Of a DNA stretch of 64,000 nt, positions 1 through 9,360 are shown piece after piece. Made by a program: the position numbers and the translations under genes. The notes below the pieces were generated by a model that worked only from the letters and a program-made list of their open reading frames with translations, was not told the DNA's origin and searched no databases. Origin of the DNA: JAGTVG01 sp963820995 (GTDB lineage: Bacteria; Bacteroidota; Bacteroidia; Cytophagales; Cyclobacteriaceae); NCBI GenBank assembly GCA_963820995.1, contig CAWGCL010000006.1:372001-436000 (forward strand), in the 5' to 3' direction. How positions within the stretch are numbered: position 1 is the stretch's first letter; the number at the start of each line of letters is the position of its first letter.

Positions 1-60
1 ATAGGCCAAATTCATTTTCCTCAAATCATATGGCAATGGAAGTCTTAGGTAGTGAAAAGA

Positions 61-489
61 CTATCCAATAAAACCTTTTCGTTTATGCGTACCATCACAA
101 AAAGGTTTATTGGCCGATTCTCCGCAGCGGCAAAGGGCAATGGTCTTGGATTCCTTTATTTCCTCTTTACCCTTGTATTTTATATTCACAGGTCCCTTTA
201 TAAGAATTGGGCCATTTTCGGAAATATCAATAGCTAAAGTTTCTTCATTATTATTATCTATTAATTCATCTCTCCCCTCAATCTCATAGGACAAAGCCCC
301 GGAAGGGCATTTACCTACCTGGTTTTTAATTTGCTCAACCGACTCTGCATCCATATTGACCCAGGGTTTGTTCGCGGGATTGAATACCTGTGGCAATCCT
401 TTAAAACATTGTTTTGAATGAATGCATAAGTCTGGTTGCCAAACGACGGTCAGGTTATCTTTAGAATATTTCTTTTTTAAACTAGCCAT
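61..489 (-). CDS. CDGSH iron-sulfur protein with N-terminal mono-cluster ferredoxin-like domain
   Basis: This 142-residue protein has two Fe-S modules. The N-terminal part (about residues 10-70) resembles the divergent Fer4_19 domain, with Cys22, Cys28 and Cys61 (in a CPSGAL context). The C-terminal part has the CDGSH signature: Cys120, Cys122, Cys131 and His135 in a CxC...KPFCDGTH pattern, which ligates a 2Fe-2S cluster through three Cys and one His. It is cytosolic, with no signal peptide. Proteins of this fused architecture are known in bacteria, but their substrate is not established; a redox or Fe-S transfer role is inferred. It appears monocistronic. The domain call is firm, the physiological role is not. 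Confidence 0.88.
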   Translation of the reverse strand: MASLKKKYSKDNLTVVWQPDLCIHSKQCFKGLPQVFNPANKPWVNMDAESVEQIKNQVGKCPSGALSYEIEGRDELIDNNNEETLAIDISENGPILIKGPVNIKYKGKEEIKESKTIALCRCGESANKPFCDGTHKRKGFIG

Positions 490-616
490 ATAGTTTTAAG
501 ATTGATTAATCACAATTGAATACAAGATAATAAGATAACCCGGATAAGCTGATAGTGTTTGCATTAATATAATATAAGGAACATTATTGATCATTATCCT
601 TATTGTTAACAATACA

Positions 617-1114
617 TTATGCCTGAATAAAGATTAAAAGTATAAAGAGTGTTATAATGATCTGAAAGGCAATCCATAAATAATCAGTAAGACTTAAAAC
701 ATACATACCTTCGTATCTGTTGTTACGGATAATAACATTTTCCTTATTGTTGTAATGATTTAAATGAAACAAATACTCATCCAGTTTCTTTCTGCTGATG
801 GCTAAGGACCTTTGAACAATGTAGAGGAATATATAATGACTCAACAAGCCTATTATAATCAGGATGTATACTAGTGAGAGGCTAAATATTTGCGGATTTA
901 TATATTTAAAATAGGTTGTTAAAAGAAGAAGAGCCCAAATAGATGTATTGAATTTCCATTTTATATCTCTTGTCTTATTGTACTCTGAAACCTGAGCTTT
1001 GTATAATTCTATTATTGTGGATTGATGATAGTTTTTTTGAAACGGCTTTTTACCTTCTTTTGATCTTTTCTTTTTATAAACTATCAGTTTGATGTTCTTA
1101 AATTTTTTCTTCAT
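617..1114 (-). CDS. Hypothetical integral membrane protein
   Basis: The 165-residue product is not recognised as a named family. It has a very basic N-terminus (many Lys/Arg in the first 25 residues). Two hydrophobic segments lie close together around residues 58-75 and 80-100, and another forms the extreme C-terminus (about 147-163). This fits a small inner-membrane protein with a cytosolic basic tail. It stands alone between the CDGSH gene and a small ORF on the same strand. Base composition matches its neighbours. No function can be offered. Confidence 0.6.
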   Translation of the reverse strand: MKKKFKNIKLIVYKKKRSKEGKKPFQKNYHQSTIIELYKAQVSEYNKTRDIKWKFNTSIWALLLLTTYFKYINPQIFSLSLVYILIIIGLLSHYIFLYIVQRSLAISRKKLDEYLFHLNHYNNKENVIIRNNRYEGMYVLSLTDYLWIAFQIIITLFILLIFIQA

Positions 1115-1201
1115 TCTTTATAAAGCTCTCCCTTAAAAAGTGCTTTAAGGTAGTAAGATAAATAGAAAAAGAAAACTTACTTAGATTAAAAAAATATCTA
1201 A

Positions 1202-1378
1202 CTACAGCCCGAGTTTTAATTGCTGGATATCCTGAGAGTCAGGTATCCTGTAATCCTTTTCTCTAGTGGCAAATTCCTCCAACATTGACACGAGCTCCTC
1301 AATTGATAGATTATACCGTTTCTTTGGTTGGTGTACTTTTTTAAATCCCTTTTTTTGCAAAAATTCCTGGACACCCAT
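1202..1378 (-). CDS. Small hypothetical protein (58 aa)
   Basis: A 58-residue reading frame runs from an ATG at 1376-1378 to a TAG at 1202-1204. The product begins MGVQEFLQKK, is rich in Lys and Glu, and has a predicted amphipathic helix (residues about 23-40, LSIEELVSMLEEF). Composition looks protein-like rather than random: balanced charges, no Cys, helical periodicity. It has no signal peptide or membrane segment. No Shine-Dalgarno is visible, which is usual in this phylum. It may be a small conserved cytosolic protein, but the family is not recognised. Confidence 0.5.
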   Translation of the reverse strand: MGVQEFLQKKGFKKVHQPKKRYNLSIEELVSMLEEFATREKDYRIPDSQDIQQLKLGL

Positions 1379-1964
1379 TACGCTGTGACTTTAGTAGTAC
1401 TTTAATAAATTCCTTAGGTTGATAAAATTTTCTTTCTTAAAAAAATATGTGCAGGGAATTACTCCAAACACTCCCAACTGAAGAAAGTGTATCAAATGTA
1501 TGAAGCTAAAGTATTAATGTCAATAGTTTGATACAAATTGTACATTTACAATATGTTATATTTTTTTATTGGCTTACTAAAATGTCACTTTTTCAGGCAA
1601 TTGGGTACAATTGTGAGTTTAGAAAATGCCCATATTATGATATATATCATATTATGGCTTATATACTTTTTTTAGAAAAACACGGTTTTAGTACTAATAT
1701 AAGATAATCGTGTTCAGCAATAATCCTGATTTTTTGGACTATATCCTTTTGTACGAATTAAGAATCTAATGCTGCATAAGTACCATACTCCTAATGTTTG
1801 TAAAAGATTTTATATCAATTCTATGTGGTTACCAGTTAGTTTAGTTTTAATCAAGGTATTGCCCGAAATCGGTCATAAGATGTATAAAAATGACACAAGA
1901 TAGCAAAATCAAATCCTATTAATAATCATATTGCGTTGATTTTCAACAACTTATAAAAGTGGCA
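1379..1964. other. AT-rich gap without recognisable gene
   Basis: About 590 bases with no convincing reading frame on either strand. The stretch is very AT-rich. It includes a loose inverted repeat near 1677-1715 (AACACG ... CGTGTT, loop over 20 nt) that is too weak to call. Nothing resembling a tRNA, riboswitch or mobile element was seen. It probably contains only the upstream region of the permease gene at 2061. Confidence 0.5.
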
Positions 1965-1972
1965 TAACTTTG
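1965..1972 (+). promoter_or_regulatory. Candidate -7 box TAACTTTG upstream of FtsX permease
   Basis: TAACTTTG is a perfect match to the Bacteroidota -7 consensus TAnnTTTG. It would place the transcription start near 1979, giving a leader of about 80 nt before the permease start. No good -33 TTG lies at the usual distance. The same bases also form a poor -24/-12-like pattern (TGGCA then TTGG) with spacing one base short, so sigma-54 use is less likely. Confidence 0.4.
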
Positions 1973-2060
1973 GTTTTTCGAAAATAGTATAGTGGGAAGA
2001 TATCTTTTCACTGTATCATGATTGTAATGAAAATAATTCTTGATTTTTTGACCAAATAAT

Positions 2061-4430
2061 ATGTTAAAAAACTATCTGAAAACTACCTATCGTAGTCTGC
2101 GAAAGAACCTTACCTATACTCTGATCAATATAATTGGACTGGGAATTGGGTTATCTGGTGTCATTATTACTTATGCTTTGATTGATTACGAACTTAAGTT
2201 TGACAATCAATTTGAAAACATAGATCATACCTATCGGATTAACAGCTTGCGATTGATTGAAAATGAAACTCAGAAATGGGGAATTACACCCCTTCCATTG
2301 GGACCTGAAGCGAGCAATCAAATATCTGGTATTGAATCCTTTACCAGGTTGGGTACCTCAAGACTTATAATCAGGTATGAGGATAACACACATTCCGAAA
2401 ATCTGTTTTTTGCCGATTATAATTTTTTCGATCAATTCAATTTTCCTCTAGTATCGGGAGAGCGGACCTCTTTCTTAGAAAAAAATACTGTTCTGGTCAG
2501 TCAGGACTTTTCAAAAAAATACTTTGGTGAAGAAAATTCCATCGGAAAGTCTATTGATGTGCTATTAAACAATCAGGTTGCCCAAAATTTCGTTATTGGT
2601 GGTATTGTAGAAAAGATCCCGCAAAATTCTAGTTTTAAGTTCGATATCATTGCTCCATTTGAAAACATATATGAGATTTACCAGCTTGATGAAGATTCAT
2701 GGACAGTCCAGATACCTACTATTACCTACGTAAACCTTGATAAAGGAATTGATCCAGCTACCATTGAAAAAAGCTTAAAGGAATATGTAAATAAGAATAA
2801 TGAACTACTCGAAACATGGAAAGTAGACCAGTTTTATTTAATGCCTTTCAAGGACCAAAAGGATGAATCAAGAGAGCTTTATTCCTCCATAACCTGGTCG
2901 GGATTGCCTTTATCCGCCATATATGGATCCTTATTTATGAATCTGATCATTCTCATTATTGCATGTTTTAATTTCACCAATACGGCCATCGCTTACGCGC
3001 AAAAACGGCTTAAGGAAATTGGTATTAGAAAAACCTTTGGAAGTCTTAAAGGGCAGGTATTAATACAATTCTTATTTGAAAACCTTATTCAAAGCGCAAT
3101 AGCCTTATTGATTGCCATGGATATTGCAAGAAGATGGATCATGTGGATGAATATTCAATGGCCTATCGATTTGTCCCTGGACTATTTCTCAAATCCTACC
3201 CTCCTATTGTTCCTTGTAATAATTCTGATACTTGTGACCTTACTTGCCGGTGCATATCCAGCATTCTACCTCTCAAGGTTCCAGCCTTCTAATATACTGA
3301 AGGGAGATCTGAAGCTTGGCGGTACAAACCCCTTTAATCGAATACTTTTGACATGGCAATTTGGATTATCAATCACTGCGATATTTGCAGGAATAGCATT
3401 ATCACTAAATGCAAGATACCAATCAGAGCTGGATTTCGGGTATAATAAAGATGAAGTCGTAGTGGTTCCTCTTCACGAAACCAGCGATTTCGAAGTTTAT
3501 AAAAATTCAGTCACAGATATTAATGGCATAAACAAGGTTGCCGGTGCAACGCATAATGTAGGATTCGGATATGAAAATATTGAGATCGACATTGATGGCG
3601 AAGAGCATCATGCCCAGCGCCTGTTGATTGGAGAGAATTATCTCAATACACTGGAATTAAAATTGATCAGCGGAAGGGATTTTATATCCAGGTCAGAAAA
3701 TGACATGAATGAAAGCATAATTGTTAACGAACAGTTTCTAGAGACTTATAATATTGAGGATCCTTATTCGCAAACCATTAAAATGGATAATAAGCCATAT
3801 TATATAGTTGGAGTAATACAAAACTACATGCCATATGGTCTTCATCGACCGATTAAACCGGTGATATTAAAGAAAATTCCGGATCAGGAATGTAAAATGT
3901 TATGTGTGCAAGCTGATAAGGAAAAATTAACGGAAGTGTATGAAGGATTATTAGCCGATTGGAAAACCTTGTTTCCTAATAAACCTTTTGAAGGATATTA
4001 CCAGGAAGAAGCTTTGCATGAAGCTGAGCATATAAATATGGGAATACTGAAACAGTTTATCGTATTGTCATTATTCGCACTGTTCCTGAGTACATCAGGT
4101 CTTTTTTCCATGGTATCGCTTAACATCAATAAGCGAACAAAAGAGATAGGCATCAGGAAAGTGATGGGTGCTTCCGTCTTACAAATATTCAATCTGCTTA
4201 ACAGAGAATTCATAATTATTTTAACCATAGCCTCGCTGTTTGGATCTATATTAGGATATTATTTTATGAAGGCTTTTCTTGGGGATGTTTTTGAATATCA
4301 CATCAATATGGGTCCTGGCGTGTTTATTATATCTATCGCTATCATTGTTATATTTGCGCTAATTACCTCTGGAAGAAAGATCTATAGGGCATCCCAGTTG
4401 AATCCTGCAAATTCATTAAAATATGAATAA
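2061..4430 (+). CDS. FtsX/MacB-type ABC transporter permease
   Basis: The 789-residue protein has the Bacteroidota MacB-like layout. An N-terminal membrane segment lies at about residues 20-43, followed by a periplasmic MacB_PCD-like domain. Next come an FtsX core of three segments (about 285-410), a second periplasmic domain, and a C-terminal FtsX core (about 675-785). Both cores carry the family's KEIGIRK motif, which faces the ATPase. The family moves lipids, lipoproteins or small molecules out of the inner membrane, or transmits force, using a separate LolD-like ATPase. No ATPase is adjacent; the only one in the window is at 55216-55905. The gene is convergent with the CotH gene. Substrate unknown. 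Confidence 0.9.
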   Translation: MLKNYLKTTYRSLRKNLTYTLINIIGLGIGLSGVIITYALIDYELKFDNQFENIDHTYRINSLRLIENETQKWGITPLPLGPEASNQISGIESFTRLGTSRLIIRYEDNTHSENLFFADYNFFDQFNFPLVSGERTSFLEKNTVLVSQDFSKKYFGEENSIGKSIDVLLNNQVAQNFVIGGIVEKIPQNSSFKFDIIAPFENIYEIYQLDEDSWTVQIPTITYVNLDKGIDPATIEKSLKEYVNKNNELLETWKVDQFYLMPFKDQKDESRELYSSITWSGLPLSAIYGSLFMNLIILIIACFNFTNTAIAYAQKRLKEIGIRKTFGSLKGQVLIQFLFENLIQSAIALLIAMDIARRWIMWMNIQWPIDLSLDYFSNPTLLLFLVIILILVTLLAGAYPAFYLSRFQPSNILKGDLKLGGTNPFNRILLTWQFGLSITAIFAGIALSLNARYQSELDFGYNKDEVVVVPLHETSDFEVYKNSVTDINGINKVAGATHNVGFGYENIEIDIDGEEHHAQRLLIGENYLNTLELKLISGRDFISRSENDMNESIIVNEQFLETYNIEDPYSQTIKMDNKPYYIVGVIQNYMPYGLHRPIKPVILKKIPDQECKMLCVQADKEKLTEVYEGLLADWKTLFPNKPFEGYYQEEALHEAEHINMGILKQFIVLSLFALFLSTSGLFSMVSLNINKRTKEIGIRKVMGASVLQIFNLLNREFIIILTIASLFGSILGYYFMKAFLGDVFEYHINMGPGVFIISIAIIVIFALITSGRKIYRASQLNPANSLKYE

Positions 4431-4441
4431 TAAAGAAAGAA

Positions 4442-6649
4442 CTATTTCTTAATAAGCTTACGGGTTATTTGATTTCCATCTGAGAATGACAGCTGCATAA
4501 GATATACCCCTCTTTGAAGAGGTGCATTGCCGGAACCAGCACCCATCCATTTTATCCGTTTCGATTGACCTTCATTATATTCATCCATCCAGATAAGGGA
4601 ACCGGAAACTTCGTAAATGGCAATACGCTGAATAGATCTATCCTGATTATTATTTTCTATATATACACTTTCTGAAAAGGGATTAGGAAAGATGTTTATA
4701 TCTGCATTTATTTCAAAATTAGGATCAAGGCTTTCTACACATGAATCATTGATGTTATCATCCATCCAATGAAGCCGGTCATACAACCAGTTTTTGAGAA
4801 ATGAAATTTCCTCTTCATGGGTATTCCCAATGAATGAATTGGGCCAGACATATTGTCCCAGGACAGGCCATCGTCTGAAATTATCTCTAATCGGCTCCTG
4901 GAGTGATACCACCAGGCTGTCTAAATATCCAAATATTACTTCATCACTGAAAACGTTGGATCTCAGCTCATGCCATCTGCAACTCATTCTATTGCGCAAA
5001 GCAGGATCATTCATCATTCTTCTGAACCAGTACATCCTGTATCCCTCATCATACAACCATCCCCTGGTTGTTTCCGCAGCCGAATTGTAATTTACATTTC
5101 CATAGGCAATGTTGAAATCCCATACAGGGCCCAAAGTGAGTTTCCCTCCCTTGCTGTCTCTATCCTTATACATGTAGGTGCTGAAAATGTATGCATCAAT
5201 ATTTTTGGAGATTTCATTAACTATGATATAATCCACAAGTGCGTCTTTGTCAATAAAATCATGATATCCTCTGAAATAGCTTAAATATGAACCCGTGTTT
5301 AATGACTGTTCAAATTGCCTGATATAATCTTTAATATAAACACTCTGTGCTATATGAAGATCTTCTCCAGAAGGATCGAAATACTGAAGCTTTACGGGCT
5401 CTTCTCCAGGTATTGAAACACCAGGAAAAGCAGTGAATGCCGGGAAATCATTATTATCCACTTTGTCAACCCGAAGTATATACCCCCCGGTCAATTGATC
5501 CCCTTCAATATCTTCAGGGCGTAACTTTGAAATATCCACCCTGTTCTTATCCTGTTTGATCTTTTCCATCAAAACATACAGACCTTTATAACTCCCATCG
5601 ACAAACAATTCGCAGTATTGAGTTCGGGTGGCATACCTTCCCATATCCCGGGCAAGTTTATAAGACAATACATTCTTGATCAGAGTTTTATCAGAATACG
5701 GAGCATATAAGATCCAGTCATTTTCTTCAGGAAGTCCCAACAATGAAACATTCCGGTTTTCTCCAAGAGAATCCTGGGTTTCAAAAAGGTAAGATTTCTT
5801 TGGAAACATCTGGGCTGATTCTCCTTTAATTTCAATGTTTATCCAGCCATAAAAGGCATTAAAAGAATCTAACTTGTTATTAACCATTCCTGGCCCATGA
5901 TCGATTATTCCCATCTCTGCTTTTATCCTGGGTTCGTCTAAAATCGTTTTCCCCAGAGTATTAATGGAAATGATAGGCAGATGAGAAGAATAGTAATCCA
6001 GGGGTGATATAAACCATTCTGGAATATCCTGATAGGTTGAGGAAGAGTCCTTAATGCCTACAATTAAGAAGGGTATTGCTGACAGGTCACTTGAGCTTAT
6101 AGAGCGGTTATGAACCTGTATTGCAAGGACATTATCACCATTTATTATGATGTTCTTTAGTGTTGAAGCAAGAATCTGAAATTCCTGTGGAAGACCTCCT
6201 GTATACATAGTTGCTTCCCGGGGCGAATTGGCTTCCATATTAAAAGCGGGTGTTGTTCCGGCTATATTTGACCTGGCTATTTCAGTTCCATTGATATAGG
6301 CAACAAAAGCATCGTCAAAGTCAATATAAAACAGCATATCCGTTATGTTGCTTGTATCGACCAGGTCGAATTTCATTCGCATATAAAGAGAAACGGTTGG
6401 TTGAATTTCAGTTGAATCATCATCATCAGCGTATCCAATCCCACCAGGTCCTGTAGACCATTGGCTATCGTCAAATGTCAGATCATTCCAGTTTGATGGG
6501 GGTTCCGCAGTACCAGGTATATAATGCCAAAGCTGGTGAGGATAAATTAGGCCTTCCCAATGATCGGTCTCATCTACTTGAGCCTCAGTTTCAAACCATC
6601 CCAAAAAAAATAAACCGGTTATAAAACAAAAAAATAATTTACTCAACAT
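4442..6649 (-). CDS. Secreted CotH kinase-family protein with T9SS sorting domain
   Basis: The 735-residue product starts with a signal peptide (about 1-23). A beta-sandwich region resembling a galactose-binding fold follows (about 30-200), then a CotH domain (about 215-600). The last ~75 residues match a type IX secretion sorting domain: an FPNPF motif, then a beta-rich stretch ending in KLIKK after a GVYLMQL strand. CotH proteins include atypical protein kinases, first known from spore coats; in Bacteroidota they are usually cell-surface proteins of unknown substrate. It is the last gene of a minus-strand set with the dehydrogenase (14 bp gap). Surface export by T9SS is well supported; kinase activity is inferred from family only. 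Confidence 0.87.
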   Translation of the reverse strand: MLSKLFFCFITGLFFLGWFETEAQVDETDHWEGLIYPHQLWHYIPGTAEPPSNWNDLTFDDSQWSTGPGGIGYADDDDSTEIQPTVSLYMRMKFDLVDTSNITDMLFYIDFDDAFVAYINGTEIARSNIAGTTPAFNMEANSPREATMYTGGLPQEFQILASTLKNIIINGDNVLAIQVHNRSISSSDLSAIPFLIVGIKDSSSTYQDIPEWFISPLDYYSSHLPIISINTLGKTILDEPRIKAEMGIIDHGPGMVNNKLDSFNAFYGWINIEIKGESAQMFPKKSYLFETQDSLGENRNVSLLGLPEENDWILYAPYSDKTLIKNVLSYKLARDMGRYATRTQYCELFVDGSYKGLYVLMEKIKQDKNRVDISKLRPEDIEGDQLTGGYILRVDKVDNNDFPAFTAFPGVSIPGEEPVKLQYFDPSGEDLHIAQSVYIKDYIRQFEQSLNTGSYLSYFRGYHDFIDKDALVDYIIVNEISKNIDAYIFSTYMYKDRDSKGGKLTLGPVWDFNIAYGNVNYNSAAETTRGWLYDEGYRMYWFRRMMNDPALRNRMSCRWHELRSNVFSDEVIFGYLDSLVVSLQEPIRDNFRRWPVLGQYVWPNSFIGNTHEEEISFLKNWLYDRLHWMDDNINDSCVESLDPNFEINADINIFPNPFSESVYIENNNQDRSIQRIAIYEVSGSLIWMDEYNEGQSKRIKWMGAGSGNAPLQRGVYLMQLSFSDGNQITRKLIKK

Positions 6650-6663
6650 TTTTCTCTATCGCA

Positions 6664-7689
6664 CTATTCTATCTCATCCAAAGATACAAAATTCGGGTCA
6701 AATTGATTCCAGAGCTTGTGTGTTTCCCCCCATAACTTGATCCCTTCCTCTATTTCATATATTTTTGAGTCCATTTTCTTCTTATTGAACATATGCAGGT
6801 ATTCATTTGTCAATCCTGCGTAATCTTCGGATATCGCCATATAAACAACAGCTTTTGCTGCAGATTCAGGAGATTTAAATATGATAAAGAAAATACCTTT
6901 TAAGATCTTTTGCAACAACCATGGTGCCTCCTTAACTATATTGGTATTAACTGGTCCGGGACAAATCACATGAATCCCCACATCTACTTCATTATTTGGA
7001 TTCAGTCGACGTGATAATTCAGTAAAATAAGTATTGGCTACCAACTTATAGTAACTGTAATATTCCATTCCCTTTGATACCCCATATTCCAGGTATTTGC
7101 CGAATTCGTTATAATCAACATATGAAGATCCCTGATGCGAATCTGATGAAATAAATAATATTCTGGCTTCCGTTTTATCTTTATTGTTAGCCAGGGTATT
7201 ATTTGGGATGGTTCCATCCTTCAATAAACGGCTGGTAAGTATCACATTGGACATGTAATTCACAAGGAAGAGTTCTTCAAGACCTGAACTTGTTTTGCGC
7301 GATTTTGGTAGAGCTACTCCTGCATTGAGGATACAGATATCAATTATCCGTTTTTCAGCTTTTAATGTATCACAGAAATCATGAATGGTCTCAATTTTAC
7401 TCAGATCAAGGTACATCATCTCCACTTTTTCAGAGCCGCTTAGGGCTTTTACTTTTTCTCCCGCCTCTGGGATCTGTCGTCGGCATGCCATGATCACATT
7501 TCCTCCCCGCCTGGCAAGATCTACAGCAAGGGCAAAACCAAGGCCTGAATTAGCGCCTGTAACTAAGCAGGTTTTCCCATCAATTCTATCAGTATCTTTC
7601 AACCTGTCACTAAGACCCTGCTTTCTGAATAAATCCATGAAGCCAGCAAGAGCAGCGACGATGGGATTATCAAATCTACCTTCAGCCAT
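6664..7689 (-). CDS. Short-chain dehydrogenase/reductase
   Basis: The 341-residue protein is a classical SDR with an N-terminal extension of about 38 residues. The cofactor-binding TGANSGLG lies at 44-51, NAG at 122-124, a catalytic Ser in the ISSDS stretch near 180-183, and the catalytic Tyr211/Lys215 pair (YxxxK). An Arg in the RR pair after the second strand (MACRR) suggests NADP(H) preference. The whole resembles protochlorophyllide-reductase-like SDRs. It lies 2 bp downstream of a truncated alkylsulfatase C-terminus and 14 bp upstream of the CotH gene, so the three are probably co-transcribed. Substrate is unknown. Confidence 0.88.
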   Translation of the reverse strand: MAEGRFDNPIVAALAGFMDLFRKQGLSDRLKDTDRIDGKTCLVTGANSGLGFALAVDLARRGGNVIMACRRQIPEAGEKVKALSGSEKVEMMYLDLSKIETIHDFCDTLKAEKRIIDICILNAGVALPKSRKTSSGLEELFLVNYMSNVILTSRLLKDGTIPNNTLANNKDKTEARILFISSDSHQGSSYVDYNEFGKYLEYGVSKGMEYYSYYKLVANTYFTELSRRLNPNNEVDVGIHVICPGPVNTNIVKEAPWLLQKILKGIFFIIFKSPESAAKAVVYMAISEDYAGLTNEYLHMFNKKKMDSKIYEIEEGIKLWGETHKLWNQFDPNFVSLDEIE

Positions 7690-7691
7690 AT

Positions 7692-8044
7692 TTAATCTTT
7701 AATTTCTGTATCCAATTCATTTTTCATCATACCCCTGACCGTAGCCATATGATCAAGATAAGCAAGCATTTCCTGGGTATTGCTTTCCGGATCCATGATT
7801 CCTTTACTATGCGCTTCAATTACCAGTTTCTGCACTTCCTCATTCTCGGATTCTGAGAAAAAGGCCCAGTCGGTAATATGTGCAGCCATGGCAATATCAA
7901 TATTCATCATTCTTCTGGCTGCTATAATCATATTTTGTATTCCTCCTGCCATTTCTGTTATGGTCCTTGATTGGTTTCTATTGTTGAAGGAGACCAGTTT
8001 GATGGAATATCATCCCACCAACCTGTATATTGCCTGATTACCAT
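7692..8044 (-). pseudogene. Remnant of alkylsulfatase: C-terminal dimerisation domain only, frameshifted
   Basis: The 86-residue frame 7692-7952 plus a second frame starting with the ATG at 8042-8044 together resemble the dimerisation domain that follows the metallo-beta-lactamase fold in alkylsulfatases. Marks are the YTGWWDDIPSNWSP stretch, then AGGIQNMIIAARR, then a helical repeat region. The two frames join by a net -1 shift near 7960-7975. The upstream frame closes within about 25 bases of its ATG, and the catalytic domain with its zinc ligands is absent; the next gene begins at 8170. Thus it is a relic, or the downstream 86-residue part may still be made. Family assignment is from remembered sequence character, without a search. 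Confidence 0.6.
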
Positions 8045-8169
8045 TTTAGAAATGTCTTTTTTATTCTATTTTTCAAAATGTCAGAATATGGATGCAATAA
8101 TAAGGAATTTTAGAAAATCCGAACAGGATCTGGTATAGGTATCGGTATTGATTTATTCAGAAAAGGTTT

Positions 8170-9101
8170 CTACCACCGTTTAAGGCCTAACAATTTTTCT
8201 CCCAATACCGATAATTCAGCCCTTCCATATCTGGTCTGCTCCCAGTTTCTTGGATCGCCTGGAAAAGCATAACCTTCTGGAGGAATGCGTTCACTCCAGG
8301 ATTTAATTCTCCAATCCCTCAATTCCTGATTGTCCTCCTGGGCGGGTGTCATAGCTATATATTGTGCTATACGTGGTACATTGGATCGGTTAGGACGTAT
8401 GCCATGGGCAAGCATGCTATTCCAGACCAAAAGGTCTCCTGCCTTAGTCTCGATTTGCTCCACTTTAAATCCTGTAATGTCAGGTTTAAAGGGATCCCTG
8501 ATCCTCTGGCTGTGTTTTCACCCATTCATCGAAATTTTTTGAATAATTCAGGCACACATTGGAATCCTCCTGTTTGAGTAGTGGTATCGGATAGCGACAG
8601 TACCCCTTGGACATTATTATTCCGATCAGGATCAGAGGTATCAATATCCCAGTGTATGAATCCTTTAAATTCATCTTTTCTAACCGGGAAATTCAGATTA
8701 CAGCGATCGATGGACACCCATAATTTCTCAGTACCCCATATATCAACAAATATCTCGTAGATCTTTGGATGTTGCCTGATATCCCACATATATGGATTGT
8801 TATACATCTCAACCATACCGCTATTGATCAGTTCTTTCATTTCAATTTCCTTATGCGGTGGTTTATACCATGTGGATGGATCATCCGGATCCTTTTCTTC
8901 AAATTCCCAGATGCGATCAACCATCCGATTTACATAGTCCATAGGTACAACATTCCTTATATGTACGTACCCTCTATTTTGCCATTGCTCCCAATCCTTC
9001 TCTGTCAAAACACGAAGAGGCTCGTTATTCTTTCTTTCGTTAAATGCATTTTGGCGGTAATATCCAATGCTGGCGTTTCCAGGTTGTTTTTCGTATCTCA
9101 T
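8170..9101 (-). pseudogene. Phytanoyl-CoA dioxygenase-family gene interrupted by two +1 frameshifts
   Basis: Three frames together give a 309-residue phytanoyl-CoA dioxygenase (PhyH)-like protein, an Fe(II)/2-oxoglutarate oxygenase. The first frame (9101-8526) holds the HWD iron-binding triad (in GFIHWDIDTS) and the LSLSDTTTQTGGFQCVP core. The last frame (8463-8170) holds the distal His and Arg (LAHGIRPN) and the conserved C-terminus. The shifts are near 8530-8540 (an A/T run before CGATGA) and 8498-8503 (GATCAGG). Removing one base at each restores a continuous, family-like sequence (FKKFDEWVKTQPED then RDPFKPD). No other stop lies within the frames. Either the gene is newly dead or the sequence has two inserted bases. 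Substrate unknown. Confidence 0.82.
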
Positions 9102-9309
9102 ATCATTTGATTATTATGACCTTAAACAGAAGTTTACTATCCTATATATTCGTATTTTCCTCCTTCAGTTAAATAAATAAATGGCAAGATATTAATTTAT
9201 TTCTTGATTCCGAACTGCATTGGTTCAATAACTGATGTGATATTAGATGGATATTACAATAATGAGAAAGGATTAAGAACTATACCGGATTCTTTATTAT
9301 CCATAAAAA

Positions 9310-9335
9310 GAGGCTGACTTTTTCAAGACAGCCTC
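9310..9335 (-). terminator. Rho-independent terminator
   Basis: A perfect 7-bp stem (GAGGCTG/CAGCCTC, 9310-9316 with 9329-9335) is followed on the minus strand by a T run (CTTTTTATGG). It lies 25 bases past the stop of the lipoprotein gene at 9361 and is oriented to end its transcript. Confidence 0.75.
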
Positions 9336-9360
9336 AAGGGTTTATAATATCAAATATATC

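Noticed and set aside
1959..1976. Sigma-54 promoter upstream of the permease at 2061
   Set aside because: The spacing between the TGGCA and TTGG parts is one base short and the -12 GC is missing. TAACTTTG within the same bases fits the housekeeping promoter better.
4794..5284. Plus-strand frames inside the CotH gene
   Set aside because: They lie entirely antisense to a well-supported gene and have no recognisable protein features.
8480..8545. Programmed +1 frameshifting in the dioxygenase gene (CTTTAA resembles the prfB site CTTTGA)
   Set aside because: The family-like sequence resumes before that stop (at RDPFKPD), so the shift must occur upstream of CTTTAA, and the gene needs two shifts. 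The other broken genes share no such motif.
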